This document shows positions 34,994 to 43,824 of a stretch of 64,000 bases of DNA, piece after piece. The DNA lies in contig NZ_CM125436.1 of assembly GCF_052072235.1 (NCBI RefSeq), positions 1,358,001 through 1,422,000 on the forward strand, given 5' to 3'. The translations under genes were made by a program, and so were the position numbers. This DNA is from Brevibacillus_D fluminis_A. Its GTDB lineage: Bacteria > Bacillota > Bacilli > Brevibacillales > Brevibacillaceae. The notes under the pieces were generated by a model. The model was not told where the DNA came from, did no database searches, and saw only the letters and a list, made by a program, of their open reading frames with translations. Position 1 is the stretch's first letter, and each line of letters starts with the position of its first letter.

Positions 34994-36067
34994 ATGATGT
35001 ACATTACCTGTCGGCTATCTGCCACTGAGTATAAAACGTGCAGAGAACGATTGAATCAATACTTGGATAAGAATTTCCATTCACATAAGCTTCGCAAAGA
35101 TCGATTTGATAAAACTGCTCTCGTGACGAATGGGTTGGCAAAATGGGGTTTTCAAGAAATCCGATTGCGGAAGGGGTGTTGGGCAAATACGATGGAGATA
35201 CGCTTTCGCCCGCAGCTGCTAATAAACCAACAAGGGTATTATCAACTGACATCCATCCGGCAATTTGAGCAGATACACATTCTATTCAATTATTTGTTGC
35301 TTGATCTTCTCTCACTACCAGTCCCCGATTTTTTTGCTTGGACTGCCAAGAGAGTTGAGGCTGCTGTTGATCTGGCCGTAGACGAACAGCTTATCCCGAA
35401 ATATATCGTCCTCTTCAAAAAAGGATATATCCCTGAGTATTTTTGGATGGCAAAACTGACAAGAACGTATTGGGATTCAGTGACGAATGTTTATTTAATG
35501 TCCGCTAACAAAACCGTTAACTGGTATAATCGGTACGCGACTTTGCAGGAAAAAACTAAGAAATCGAACAAGCAATATATGGACTTCTCTGAGACGAGAG
35601 GAATTCTACGTTTTGAGACTCAGGTTAGAGACAATATGAAATCAGTGATGGATACGCTGAACCAGACTTATTTAAAACAGGAAGTTATGAAATTCTACAA
35701 CTTGATTGTAGGAAAGGGTGACTATTATTCCCTGGAGAAAGCACTCACCATTGTACGTCAAAACACCTCGAATCAGACAAAGCGTATGGCGCTTGAAAGA
35801 CTGCTACGGCTTCTTGAGAGATGCGGAAGTATTCATGCTGCAAAGGATTGCTTCCTTGAAGGACAGAACGCTGACAAAGCTGCTGACAAATTTAGTAAAC
35901 GCATCAATCAGCTACGTAATCTAGGTATAAATCCTGTGCTGTTGCCTCCTGAATGGGGAATAGAGTGGTTAGAGAATTTATACGACAAGATCAATGCCAC
36001 GGCTGACAAAGAGGAAAAAGGAGCCAAGAGCCTTAGGGAATTGGGAGTGCTTACTATGTCTGTTTAA
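34994..36067 (+). CDS. Plasmid/phage-type replication initiator-like protein
   Basis: About 357 residues. The plan matches gene II/X- or Rep-type initiators: N-terminal MYITCRLSATEYKTCRERL, a strand MEIRFRPQLLI, a helical part with KRVEAAVDLAVDE, then VNWYNRYATLQEK followed by GILRFETQVRDN, like the xLKxYDK...LRxE pattern near the catalytic tyrosine of HUH Rep proteins. Start ATG 34994 is preferred because GGAG is 10 bases upstream. An inverted-repeat block lies directly upstream. Many integrative elements replicate transiently with such proteins. Family assignment is by pattern only. Confidence 0.5.
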   Translation: MMYITCRLSATEYKTCRERLNQYLDKNFHSHKLRKDRFDKTALVTNGLAKWGFQEIRLRKGCWANTMEIRFRPQLLINQQGYYQLTSIRQFEQIHILFNYLLLDLLSLPVPDFFAWTAKRVEAAVDLAVDEQLIPKYIVLFKKGYIPEYFWMAKLTRTYWDSVTNVYLMSANKTVNWYNRYATLQEKTKKSNKQYMDFSETRGILRFETQVRDNMKSVMDTLNQTYLKQEVMKFYNLIVGKGDYYSLEKALTIVRQNTSNQTKRMALERLLRLLERCGSIHAAKDCFLEGQNADKAADKFSKRINQLRNLGINPVLLPPEWGIEWLENLYDKINATADKEEKGAKSLRELGVLTMSV

Positions 36068-36070
36068 AAT

Positions 36071-36099
36071 AACAGAAGGAGCTATTCGCCCCTTCTGTT
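36071..36099. terminator. Stem-loop after the Rep-like gene
   Basis: AACAGAAGG...CCTTCTGTT arms three bases after the stop codon, with only a short T-rich tail. Probable terminator. Confidence 0.5.
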
Positions 36100-36139
36100 G
36101 TTGTACGGTCAAGATAAAACTTACCTCTGTATTTCTGGT

Positions 36140-36589
36140 CTAAGAAGCCTTTTTCCAATCCCATTTACGCCACTTAACCGATTCCCCGTGCTCTTTGCGT
36201 ACTAAGTCTTTCAACATCCACAAAAAGTTATTGGAATTATCAAAATCACCCGTTAAGCAACCCGCACAAAATTGATGGCAATTATCCAGCAGCACATTGT
36301 ACTTTCTAATCGCTTCCAGATTGTCATTTGCTCGGGCTCCTGCCATAGGGAAGCCGATGGACCAGTCTCTATCAGAATAACAAGGAACATAGATTTCATG
36401 GTTAAACGTAGTGATATGATTTGTGAATTCTTCTAATGAGACTCTTTCGACGAGTCCTTGTCCATTCAGATGAATGATAGAATTCTGACCAACGAAAATA
36501 CCTGAATGTTCCGCAATACCAAAGCCTAATTCAGTGTACACAACTGAACCATATGATGGTGCTATGTTCCTAGTTGTTCCCCAAAACAT
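36140..36589 (-). CDS. LRAT/NlpC-P60-like (permuted papain-fold) protein
   Basis: This 149-residue protein shows the LRAT-domain pattern. A small beta region GSVVYTELGFGIAEHSGIFVG (about residues 14-34, split here) carries His in EHSGIFVG, then IIHLNG, and a later NCHQFCAGCL (about 101-110) resembles the catalytic NCEHF cysteine box. LRAT-like bacterial proteins may act as acyltransferases, thiol proteases or peptidoglycan enzymes. It is a leftward gene next to a membrane protein and an XRE regulator, possibly one unit. Substrate unknown. Confidence 0.65.
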   Translation of the reverse strand: MFWGTTRNIAPSYGSVVYTELGFGIAEHSGIFVGQNSIIHLNGQGLVERVSLEEFTNHITTFNHEIYVPCYSDRDWSIGFPMAGARANDNLEAIRKYNVLLDNCHQFCAGCLTGDFDNSNNFLWMLKDLVRKEHGESVKWRKWDWKKAS

Positions 36590-36646
36590 ATAAAGACCTC
36601 CTTTAGAAATAGGAATGAATTACTTCCAAGAATTTGCAAGTTGTCA

Positions 36647-37582
36647 TTACTTGATCTTGATTTCCATATACACGATTTTATTGTCAGCATTGTTGACCGT
36701 CAGATTTACAATGGTCGGTCTCTGGCTGCCAGCAAAGTTGTAACTATATAGGGTTGTATTCTTGACTCCTTCATTTGTATGGAGGGGCTTTCCAAATACT
36801 TGAGTTGCCTTGTCCAAGCTGTCGTTAGTCCGTATCCCTTGAATGTTATAAATGCTGTTTGTAGGGATGATAATTTGCTTTACAATGTTACTTTGATTGT
36901 CGACAACCAGTTCAAAGCCTTCCAAGGCGTACAGTGTTTCACCCTGAGATGTGTTTTTGTCTTTAACCTCGAACAATTTTTTTATTTCTTCTTCCGAGGC
37001 TGTTAATCCTAGCATCTTGGAAAGGTCGAGACTCTGGGACTGCAGACTTCCATTATAGGCAACGAAATCGATGCTGGATATTTGATCAGAGTTAAAATCA
37101 GTGGAAAACAGTAAAAGGAAATCTTCATTCGTCAAATACATGGCATTTTTCTTTCCATCTTTGACTGTACTCAAATTTGGCTTACCAAGCCGGGTTACAT
37201 TTTCGTCAAAGGACGAACCAATCGTGACATCAAAGATTTTATAGGTATCTGATGAGGGAGATTTCATCATGTCATTCTGCATGGAAATTTCTAGTGCGCC
37301 TTTTTCGGTCCCGCTCACCATAAATCCCGCATCATATCCAAAACTGTAGCCGTCTGCATCCTCACGAACAATTTCAGAGGGTTTTCCGAACTTCTCGATA
37401 ATCTGTTGCTTGCTCATTGTAGTCATTTTAGTTAATTCATAGGCCGTAGATTCGCCACCAGATGATAAAATTCCAACAAACAAAAAGAGAGCAAATACTG
37501 ACAAGAGCCAGAACCACCAGCGTTTTAGGAGCGGTTTTTTTCTTGGTCTTCCAATTGATTGACTGATCTCTTGCTTGGACAT
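36647..37582 (-). CDS. Membrane-anchored protein of unknown function
   Basis: The protein has 311 residues. It has a basic N-terminus (RPRKKPLLKRWW), one membrane segment (FWLLSVFALFLFVGIL, about residues 23-38) and an extracytoplasmic part made of at least three similar modules: TMSKQQIIEKFGKPSEIV, FDENVTRLGKPNLS and NDSLDKATQVFGKPLHT. These resemble SmpA/OmlA-like repeats. The start overlaps the 3' end of the XRE gene by 58 bp. Role unknown. It may form a unit with the flanking LRAT-like and XRE genes. Confidence 0.6.
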   Translation of the reverse strand: MSKQEISQSIGRPRKKPLLKRWWFWLLSVFALFLFVGILSSGGESTAYELTKMTTMSKQQIIEKFGKPSEIVREDADGYSFGYDAGFMVSGTEKGALEISMQNDMMKSPSSDTYKIFDVTIGSSFDENVTRLGKPNLSTVKDGKKNAMYLTNEDFLLLFSTDFNSDQISSIDFVAYNGSLQSQSLDLSKMLGLTASEEEIKKLFEVKDKNTSQGETLYALEGFELVVDNQSNIVKQIIIPTNSIYNIQGIRTNDSLDKATQVFGKPLHTNEGVKNTTLYSYNFAGSQRPTIVNLTVNNADNKIVYMEIKIK

Positions 37583-37968
37583 GTGTGAAAATTCCCCTTT
37601 TCTATTTGAGTGTTAGTATATGCTTTTAAACTCTTTCCCTGATGAGTAATAACGATGTTCGTATTATCTATGAGCACTTCAAGGAGGCACTGCTTGATGT
37701 CGTCAGGGGTTAGAAAATCCAGCGGTTGATGACCCCGGCAATCTTGGTTCATCCCTCCTCTCGTTGATTCGTATGAGGATATAAGAGCGAGGAGAGAAAT
37801 TCCAAGAGCGGATGAAATTTTTTCGAGTACCTTAATCGTAGGGTTCTTTTCTCCACGTTCGATTTGACCGATGTAAGACGTATTTACGCCCGCATTCAAA
37901 GCAAGCTGCTCTTGACTCATCCCGTTCTTCAGCCGATGGAGTCGAATACTTTCCCCAATAGCTTCCAT
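37525..37968 (-). CDS. XRE-family regulator with C-terminal extension
   Basis: The protein has 147 residues from ATG 37968, with GAGAGG 10 bases upstream. The Cro/CI HTH is at about residues 4-60 (IRLHRLKNGMSQEQLALNAG, then VNTSYIGQIERGEKNPTIK). The C-terminal about 80 residues (PLDFLTPDDIKQCLLEVLID) match no domain I recognise. The gene overlaps the membrane-protein gene, so the two are probably co-transcribed and translationally linked. Confidence 0.85.
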   Translation of the reverse strand: MEAIGESIRLHRLKNGMSQEQLALNAGVNTSYIGQIERGEKNPTIKVLEKISSALGISLLALISSYESTRGGMNQDCRGHQPLDFLTPDDIKQCLLEVLIDNTNIVITHQGKSLKAYTNTQIEKGNFHTCPSKRSVNQLEDQEKNRS

Positions 37969-38112
37969 GTTTTCCATGCCTCTCACCCCTAGTAAAACGA
38001 TAGACTTTCTTCAAAGTGCTCTCAATAGGATATAGTGAGGATGCCAGTGTCTATAGTCTCGAATTGATGCGGAGTGTACTGATTTACCGGATAAAGGCGT
38101 TGGGCAATGGGA

Positions 38113-38721
38113 TTAGAAATGCCCGTTTTCTTTCAGACTATAGAACCGGTTGCCGCCAATAATGACGTGATCCAGTACTTCTATGCCAATGATTTCGCCA
38201 GCTTCCCGAAGGCGTTTTGTCAAAATCAAGTCTTCAGTAGATGGAGTCGAATCTCCGCTCGGGTGATTGTGGGCGCATATGAGAGAAGCGCTGCAACGCT
38301 TGATTGCAGCGCGGAAAACTTCTCTTGGGTGGACGATTGCGGCATTTAGGGAGCCAATAGAGATAATCTCCTTGCATATGACCCTATTCTTTGTATTTAG
38401 GAATAAGCAGATAAAATGTTCCTTGGCTTGATACCTTACTTCGGGTTCAAGTAGATCATATACATCCTTTGGGGTTCGAATGGTGTATTGTTCGCTCAAT
38501 GGAATAGTAAGAACCTTTGCAAGTTTAAGTAGTGCAGTAATTTGTCTTGCCTTTCCAACTCCAATACCCTTGATGGCTATCAATTGTTGTTCAGTGGCGT
38601 CCATTAATTCTGTTGGTGTCGGAAATTGGTGAAATAGCTCTTGGATGACATAACTATCTTGACGTTCTCTTAATGTCTCGGAAATCAATTTTTTCAGATC
38701 TTCATTGTGGTGTACGATCAT
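38113..38721 (-). CDS. radC: RadC-family JAB-domain protein
   Basis: The protein has 202 residues from ATG 38721, with AAGGAGG 9-10 bases upstream. The N-terminal helix-hairpin-helix part has IKGIGVGKARQI (about residues 49-60). The C-terminal JAB/MPN domain has the metal motif CAHNHPSGDSTPS (about 149-161, HxH...D). RadC-like proteins are frequent on integrative elements and phages. A direct role in DNA repair is doubtful and the biochemical activity is unsettled. Sits next to the defence block, transcribed away from it. Confidence 0.92.
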   Translation of the reverse strand: MIVHHNEDLKKLISETLRERQDSYVIQELFHQFPTPTELMDATEQQLIAIKGIGVGKARQITALLKLAKVLTIPLSEQYTIRTPKDVYDLLEPEVRYQAKEHFICLFLNTKNRVICKEIISIGSLNAAIVHPREVFRAAIKRCSASLICAHNHPSGDSTPSTEDLILTKRLREAGEIIGIEVLDHVIIGGNRFYSLKENGHF

Positions 38722-38760
38722 CGAGTAATCCTCCTTAATTTTATAAGAAAATTGAAATAG

Positions 38761-38796
38761 AAAGTGCCGAACACGTTTGATTGTGTTCGGCACTTT
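38761..38796. terminator. Stem-loop between radC and the defence block
   Basis: AAAGTGCCGAACAC...GTGTTCGGCACTTT has perfect 14-bp arms with an 8-base loop. It lies upstream of radC and of the rightward defence genes. It may insulate the two transcription units or act as an operator. Confidence 0.6.
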
Positions 38797-38979
38797 GCAT
38801 TAACACTACTCAAGTAGATTATCTATATGAATAGGTTACAGGTATATAATATGTAACTAAAATTAGGGATATTACGACAAAAAGAACGTTTGTTTGGAAG
38901 GAATTGGTGCTAATTTGACGAACCGTGAAACTAGAGTAGTTCAATAGTCTTGTAATCTAATTAAAGGTGGCGAATAATC

Positions 38980-40167
38980 TTGTCAACAAACATTCACTCC
39001 GCGAAAGCACCAATGCTGGGGTATCGATTTCAGCCACTTTACGCACTAATGGTATTGTGGCAAGAATCAGATGATGATTTCGATCAAGTAAGTGTTGAAT
39101 CTGATGATGATGTTGTACTTAAAGGTAAAGAAATTAAGCTTTATCAATTAAAGCATAGCGCTGGAAAAAACGGAACTCTTACGATAAAGAACGATGGTTT
39201 TTGGAAAACTATTAGAATATGGTCGCAGTATGCTGACACTTCAAATTATAAGTTGTTCTTTGTTACTGGAGATACTGTTGCCCAAAATGATCCGTTGATA
39301 AAACTGGTAAATGGCGATACCGATAGAGTAGATATCATTACCTTAATGGAGGCTGAAGCGAAAGCCGTTATTTCAGCAAGGAAACAAGCAGTTGCTAACC
39401 GGAAGCAAAAACTGCCATATGAAACAAGATTCCAAGGCTGTGAAGCTTTTTTAAAATTATCTGCTAACCAACGCAAAAAGTTGTTAGACAAAATTACGGT
39501 TCGCCCCGATACTTTTAATATTTTTGATATTCATAACCAAGTTATTGATCAACTAGGTCAAATGGTAATAAAAAAAGTGCGTCCGCTCATTGCACAGCGA
39601 TTACTGGAGTGGTGGGATAATAGGATGCTTAATGCCACTCTAGGAATTAGCAAAACTGAACTTCTGTTTCAGCTTCAAAATTTAATTGCTCAATTTCAGG
39701 ATAACAATCTATCGGATGATTATTCCAAATTAACCCCAACTTCAATTCAATCGGAGTTAGGTGGTTATATGGAGAAGCAGATTGATTTAGTTAATGGAGG
39801 CGATAGTAGAAAAAGAAGGGCAGCGGTAGCAAGATGGAGAGCCAGAAATCAAAGGGAAAAATGGATTCAGGACGATGTGCTTAATGCGATGGAGCTTGAG
39901 GAATACGATTGCCAATTAATAGAGACTTGGACATATCGACATGAACCAATGAAAGAAGATTTAGAAGGTGAATCAGAAGATATATGCAAAAAAAGAGGTC
40001 TAAAGTTGCTTGACTGGATTCATGATGATTCTCATCTACACATTCATCCAATTAGAAGTGAATGGAAACAGCACTTTTTAATTCATGGTTCATTCCAGCA
40101 ACTATCAGAAGATTTGAAAGTTGGTTGGCATCCTAGATATGATGAATTGTTGAGGGATGAACGATGA
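38980..40167 (+). CDS. Three-component ABC system nuclease (DUF4297/Cap4-like)
   Basis: The protein has 395 residues. The N-terminal PD-(D/E)XK nuclease shows GYRFQPLYALMVLWQ (residues 14-28), acidic VSVESDDDVV with Glu40/Asp43-44, and IKLYQLKHS with catalytic Lys58, the pattern of DUF4297 nucleases in Cap4 and related defence proteins. The remainder is helical. TTG start at 38980 with AAAGGTGG 9 bases upstream. It overlaps the next gene by ATGA. It is likely the DNA-cutting effector of the coupled three-gene system. The assignment is by motif and by its neighbours. Confidence 0.7.
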   Translation: MSTNIHSAKAPMLGYRFQPLYALMVLWQESDDDFDQVSVESDDDVVLKGKEIKLYQLKHSAGKNGTLTIKNDGFWKTIRIWSQYADTSNYKLFFVTGDTVAQNDPLIKLVNGDTDRVDIITLMEAEAKAVISARKQAVANRKQKLPYETRFQGCEAFLKLSANQRKKLLDKITVRPDTFNIFDIHNQVIDQLGQMVIKKVRPLIAQRLLEWWDNRMLNATLGISKTELLFQLQNLIAQFQDNNLSDDYSKLTPTSIQSELGGYMEKQIDLVNGGDSRKRRAAVARWRARNQREKWIQDDVLNAMELEEYDCQLIETWTYRHEPMKEDLEGESEDICKKRGLKLLDWIHDDSHLHIHPIRSEWKQHFLIHGSFQQLSEDLKVGWHPRYDELLRDER

Positions 40168-40646
40168 TTTCGACGGATGTATTTTCAATTACTAATCCTG
40201 CTCTTGGATCATTGGTAATATGGTCATTCTTACAAGGATATGAAGAAAATGAGAAAAGCGGTTGTTCTTTTCCTTTACTCTTCTTACCACTCCCATTAAT
40301 ACTATCTAAATCAATACGAGATGAATTCAAAGGAACAAATGCGGAAACTGGATTGTATACTTGGATTACTAGAAAGCAGAACGTTTTAATCAATCTTGAT
40401 TTAAGAATAAATAAATGCAGTGATTTAACAAGAAACGCCATTATTTTTGGTTGCACAAATGAAATACTAGTCATTCGAGAAAATGGTAAACTTCATTCTA
40501 ACAACAAAGGAGTTTATAAAGGTCGGATAAATAATTCTTCTGATGAGGTTAAAGAAATGATAAATGTCTCCAAGAAGTTGGGGATTTGGTTATCACAAAT
40601 CAACTCAACATCAAGTATATTAAACAGTTTGGGGTTAACGTTATGA
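40164..40646 (+). CDS. Three-component ABC system middle component (DUF6521-like)
   Basis: The protein has 160 residues. It begins TNPALGSLVIWSFLQGYEE, then FPLLFLPLPLILSKSIRDEF and TGLYTWITRKQNV, the layout of the small middle component that links ABC-type ATPases to effectors in three-component conflict systems. No enzyme motif is visible. It is coupled by four-base ATGA overlaps to both neighbours, implying a fixed stoichiometry. It probably acts as adaptor. Confidence 0.75.
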   Translation: MISTDVFSITNPALGSLVIWSFLQGYEENEKSGCSFPLLFLPLPLILSKSIRDEFKGTNAETGLYTWITRKQNVLINLDLRINKCSDLTRNAIIFGCTNEILVIRENGKLHSNNKGVYKGRINNSSDEVKEMINVSKKLGIWLSQINSTSSILNSLGLTL

Positions 40647-42589
40647 AGAGATGGAATATTCGACAGATACTTTTATATAGTCATGATGGTCGAAGAAATG
40701 AAATAACTTTTGATCTTGAAAAAGTGAATATAATAACTGGAGATTCACAAACAGGTAAATCAGCAATTCCAGAAATCATCGATTATGTCATGGGATCAAG
40801 TGAGTGTCATATCCCTACATATGTAAGAAGAAGTGTAGCTTGGGTTGGTGTCTTATGGAAAAAGGATGAAACTGAATATGCTATGTTTAGAAAGGTACCA
40901 AGAGCCCCCTATGTATCAAGTAATGAAATGCATTATCTTACAGGAAAAGTGGTAAATATTCCTAACACAGCAAATGAAATCCCTTCTTCCACTAATTTAG
41001 ATGGAGCACTTAGAAAATTTGAACGATTAGTAGGGATGGGAAATGTTAAAAGTGAAGTTTTTGGAACGTCGAGGGATCGCAAGGCAGTTACAATAAGAAG
41101 TGCAATGCCTTTATTATTGCAAGACGATAATATTATTATTAATAAAACTACGCTCTTAAGAGGACTTAATGATTATAAAAGACGACAAACAATTATAGAT
41201 GCATTACCATATTATCTTGGAATTATTGATGAAGATACTATGGAAAAGGAAGTAGAATTAAAAATATTAAGCAAGCAACTAAGGCGCATTGAAAAAAATA
41301 GTAATGAAGATGAGCAAATTTCTGGAAGTATAAAAGCTCATACTTTATTGTATCAAGCAGCACAACTAGGACTATGTGAAGTCCCATCTTTTGGGGCTAC
41401 TGAAGAAACTGTTTTCAGTATGCTAAATAATATTGCACAATGGAATCCTACCGTAGATTCTTCCACTGAAGAAGATAAGTTATCTGAGTTATATGATCAA
41501 TTAAGTGTTCTACAGAATGAGGCCATTTCGATTAAAAGACGAATTAATTATACGAAAAAATCAATTCATTTTGCTGATGAGTTTGAAAATACTATCAGTA
41601 ACCAGAAAAGACGACTAGATGTCATAAATATATTTAAAAATCCAGCTGAACCAGATTCATGTCCACTGTGCCAACAAAATCTCAATAAAGAGATTAAACC
41701 AATTAAACTTATAAATGAAACTGTAAGTAAAGTCCAAATGGATTTAAATAATATAGAAAAAGAAAGACCAAAGTTAGATGAATATATTAACTATTTGAAA
41801 GAACTTTTAGGTTCTACAGAAGAGAAGATATCAATAGTTCAGAATGAAATTGCTTCTCTTATAAAGGAAAACGAAAGTATTGAAGCAGGATTAGATTTAA
41901 AAGATAGAAGGAATAGATTGGTAGGGGTTGTGAATTTTTATCTTAACTCAGTTAATAAAGTAGCTGCGAAAACTTCATCGACCACTTATTCAGACATTTC
42001 TACATTACGAAGACGTATTGAGGAACTAAATTCAGAACTAGATGTTGAATCGAAAAAAGAAGCACTTGAAAATGCTGAACGAAGAATTGCAAATACTGCT
42101 AAGGAGATTATTTCTAAACTTCCCTTTGAGAACAGATATAAAGATAATCCAATTTATTTAAACTTTCGTGATCTCAAAGTAGGTGTTTCCTTACCAACTC
42201 GTATCGAATACATGAGAGATGTAGGTTCAGATGAAAATTATTTAAGTCTCCATGTTTCAATTTTGCTTGCATTACATCGACATTTTGCTGAATTAAATCG
42301 ACCTGTTCCGGGAGTGTTATTATTTGATCAATTAAGTCGTCCCTATTTTCCTTCTGACGATGAACCTGAAATCATCGAAATTGGGGAAGAGCGTGACAAT
42401 GATACAAGTGCATTGTTAAAGTATTTTAATTTGCTATTTGAAGAGGTTAACCGTGGCGAATCATTACAAATAATAGTTATAGAACACGCTTATTTTAATA
42501 ATCATCCTGAGTATAAAAAAGCAGTTAAGAAGAGATGGAAGAAAGGGATCGATGGTTTAATCCCTATTGGCTGGCCTGAGAAAGATTAG
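40643..42589 (+). CDS. Three-component ABC system ATPase (DUF3732-like, Rad50/SMC type)
   Basis: The protein has 648 residues from ATG 40643, inside the end of the middle-component gene. Walker A is GDSQTGKS (residues 33-40). A coiled-coil centre carries a zinc-hook-like CPLC (340-343). The late Walker B region has PGVLLFDQLSRPYFPSDD (about 556-573) and IIVIEHAYF as the H-loop. This is the DUF3732/ABC-ATPase plan. It is expected to sense DNA or infection and license the nuclease. A longer in-frame reading to 40586 has no ribosome site and is not used. Confidence 0.82.
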   Translation: MKRWNIRQILLYSHDGRRNEITFDLEKVNIITGDSQTGKSAIPEIIDYVMGSSECHIPTYVRRSVAWVGVLWKKDETEYAMFRKVPRAPYVSSNEMHYLTGKVVNIPNTANEIPSSTNLDGALRKFERLVGMGNVKSEVFGTSRDRKAVTIRSAMPLLLQDDNIIINKTTLLRGLNDYKRRQTIIDALPYYLGIIDEDTMEKEVELKILSKQLRRIEKNSNEDEQISGSIKAHTLLYQAAQLGLCEVPSFGATEETVFSMLNNIAQWNPTVDSSTEEDKLSELYDQLSVLQNEAISIKRRINYTKKSIHFADEFENTISNQKRRLDVINIFKNPAEPDSCPLCQQNLNKEIKPIKLINETVSKVQMDLNNIEKERPKLDEYINYLKELLGSTEEKISIVQNEIASLIKENESIEAGLDLKDRRNRLVGVVNFYLNSVNKVAAKTSSTTYSDISTLRRRIEELNSELDVESKKEALENAERRIANTAKEIISKLPFENRYKDNPIYLNFRDLKVGVSLPTRIEYMRDVGSDENYLSLHVSILLALHRHFAELNRPVPGVLLFDQLSRPYFPSDDEPEIIEIGEERDNDTSALLKYFNLLFEEVNRGESLQIIVIEHAYFNNHPEYKKAVKKRWKKGIDGLIPIGWPEKD

Positions 42590-42694
42590 ATTACGGGAAA
42601 TATTAAAATTGGAAATCTGAGTTTCATAAAGAAGATGGAGCATTAAACTGCTTGCATCCTTTTGGTAAATGAGTCATTGATTAGGAGAATGGTT

Positions 42695-43645
42695 ATGCAA
42701 ACAAACATTGAGGTAAAAAAAATCGCTATTGAAATAATATCTAATTTAGTAAATATAAAAAATCAAATGTACGAGCATATTCTCAAGCCTGCTGGTATAA
42801 ATAAACAATACTTCGCAGAATTATTAAAAAGAAGAAATCCAGATGGGAAGCAACTAACAAAAAGAGAAATGGGGGCAATAATTCTGGATTCTTTAGATAA
42901 TAAGTCGGAATATCAAAAAAACATTCGAAAGATCATTAGTATTGGTGCAAATTGGTCGCAATATCATTTAGCAGATAATGAGATGCAAGCAAGGGCAACT
43001 GTACAAAAAGCGAGAGAAGTGCTCAATCTAATTGAAATCATGGAGGAAAAAGACGCAGAGATTCTTAGAAATGAGCGTGAAAATGAACGGATAAGGCTAG
43101 AGAAAGAGAAACAAAGAGTCAAGTTAGAAAGGCAACTTGAAATAAAAAAAAGTTCTAGTCTCTTATTAATGATGTACGATGAGCTTGTATTGATGAAGGA
43201 TAATCCACAGAAAAGGGGTCTAATGCTAGAAGAGGTTATGAATTTACTCTTTAATGTCTATGGAATTGCACTTATGGAGAGTTTCCGTAGAAATTCAGGA
43301 GGAGAACAAATCGACGGAGCCTTTAAAATAGACGGATGGCATTACATAGTAGAAATAAAGTGGACAAATCAAGTAACAGATATAAGACAATTAGACTCTT
43401 TATATGGAAAAGTTGCACGCTCTGGGAAACAAACAATGGGAATGTTTCTTTCGGTGAATGGATGGTCAAGTCATGTTATTCCATTAATGAAACAGCAGCC
43501 TGATAAATCGATCTTCCTAATGGATGGTTTAGATTTGAGAATGGTTTTGACGCAAGAAATTTCTTTAATTGATCTATTGCATAAGAAAATTGGTAAGCTC
43601 AATATCGAAGCAGAACCTTTTGTAGGCGTAAATTCTTTATTATAA
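42695..43645 (+). CDS. Restriction endonuclease-like protein (Mrr/PD-(D/E)XK type)
   Basis: The protein has 316 residues from ATG 42695, with AGGAG 7 bases upstream. The N-terminal part is helical, with a charged coiled coil (about residues 105-145). The C-terminal nuclease has KRGLMLEEVMNLLF (about 168), GGEQIDGAFKIDG with the metal-site Asp (about 205) and YIVEIKW with Glu-x-Lys (about 218). The fold is a restriction-endonuclease core without methylase or specificity partners, so it probably belongs to a defence system that recognises foreign or modified DNA. It lies between the ABC system and the two-gene unit, with gaps of 105 and 179 bp. Confidence 0.75.
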   Translation: MQTNIEVKKIAIEIISNLVNIKNQMYEHILKPAGINKQYFAELLKRRNPDGKQLTKREMGAIILDSLDNKSEYQKNIRKIISIGANWSQYHLADNEMQARATVQKAREVLNLIEIMEEKDAEILRNERENERIRLEKEKQRVKLERQLEIKKSSSLLLMMYDELVLMKDNPQKRGLMLEEVMNLLFNVYGIALMESFRRNSGGEQIDGAFKIDGWHYIVEIKWTNQVTDIRQLDSLYGKVARSGKQTMGMFLSVNGWSSHVIPLMKQQPDKSIFLMDGLDLRMVLTQEISLIDLLHKKIGKLNIEAEPFVGVNSLL

Positions 43646-43824
43646 AGAATAAACTCCTTTTTGGAGATTTATATATGTAGAAATATGTTGTGTGAAGTTA
43701 ACAATTGTAGAACGGGCAGTCTGTAAAATCGGAAGTATAAAAACATTTTCCCCGTTAATTTTCGATTTAATATTGATTAACTGTTCAATACCGAGAGGTT
43801 AGATTCAAAGGAGGAAACATTAGA

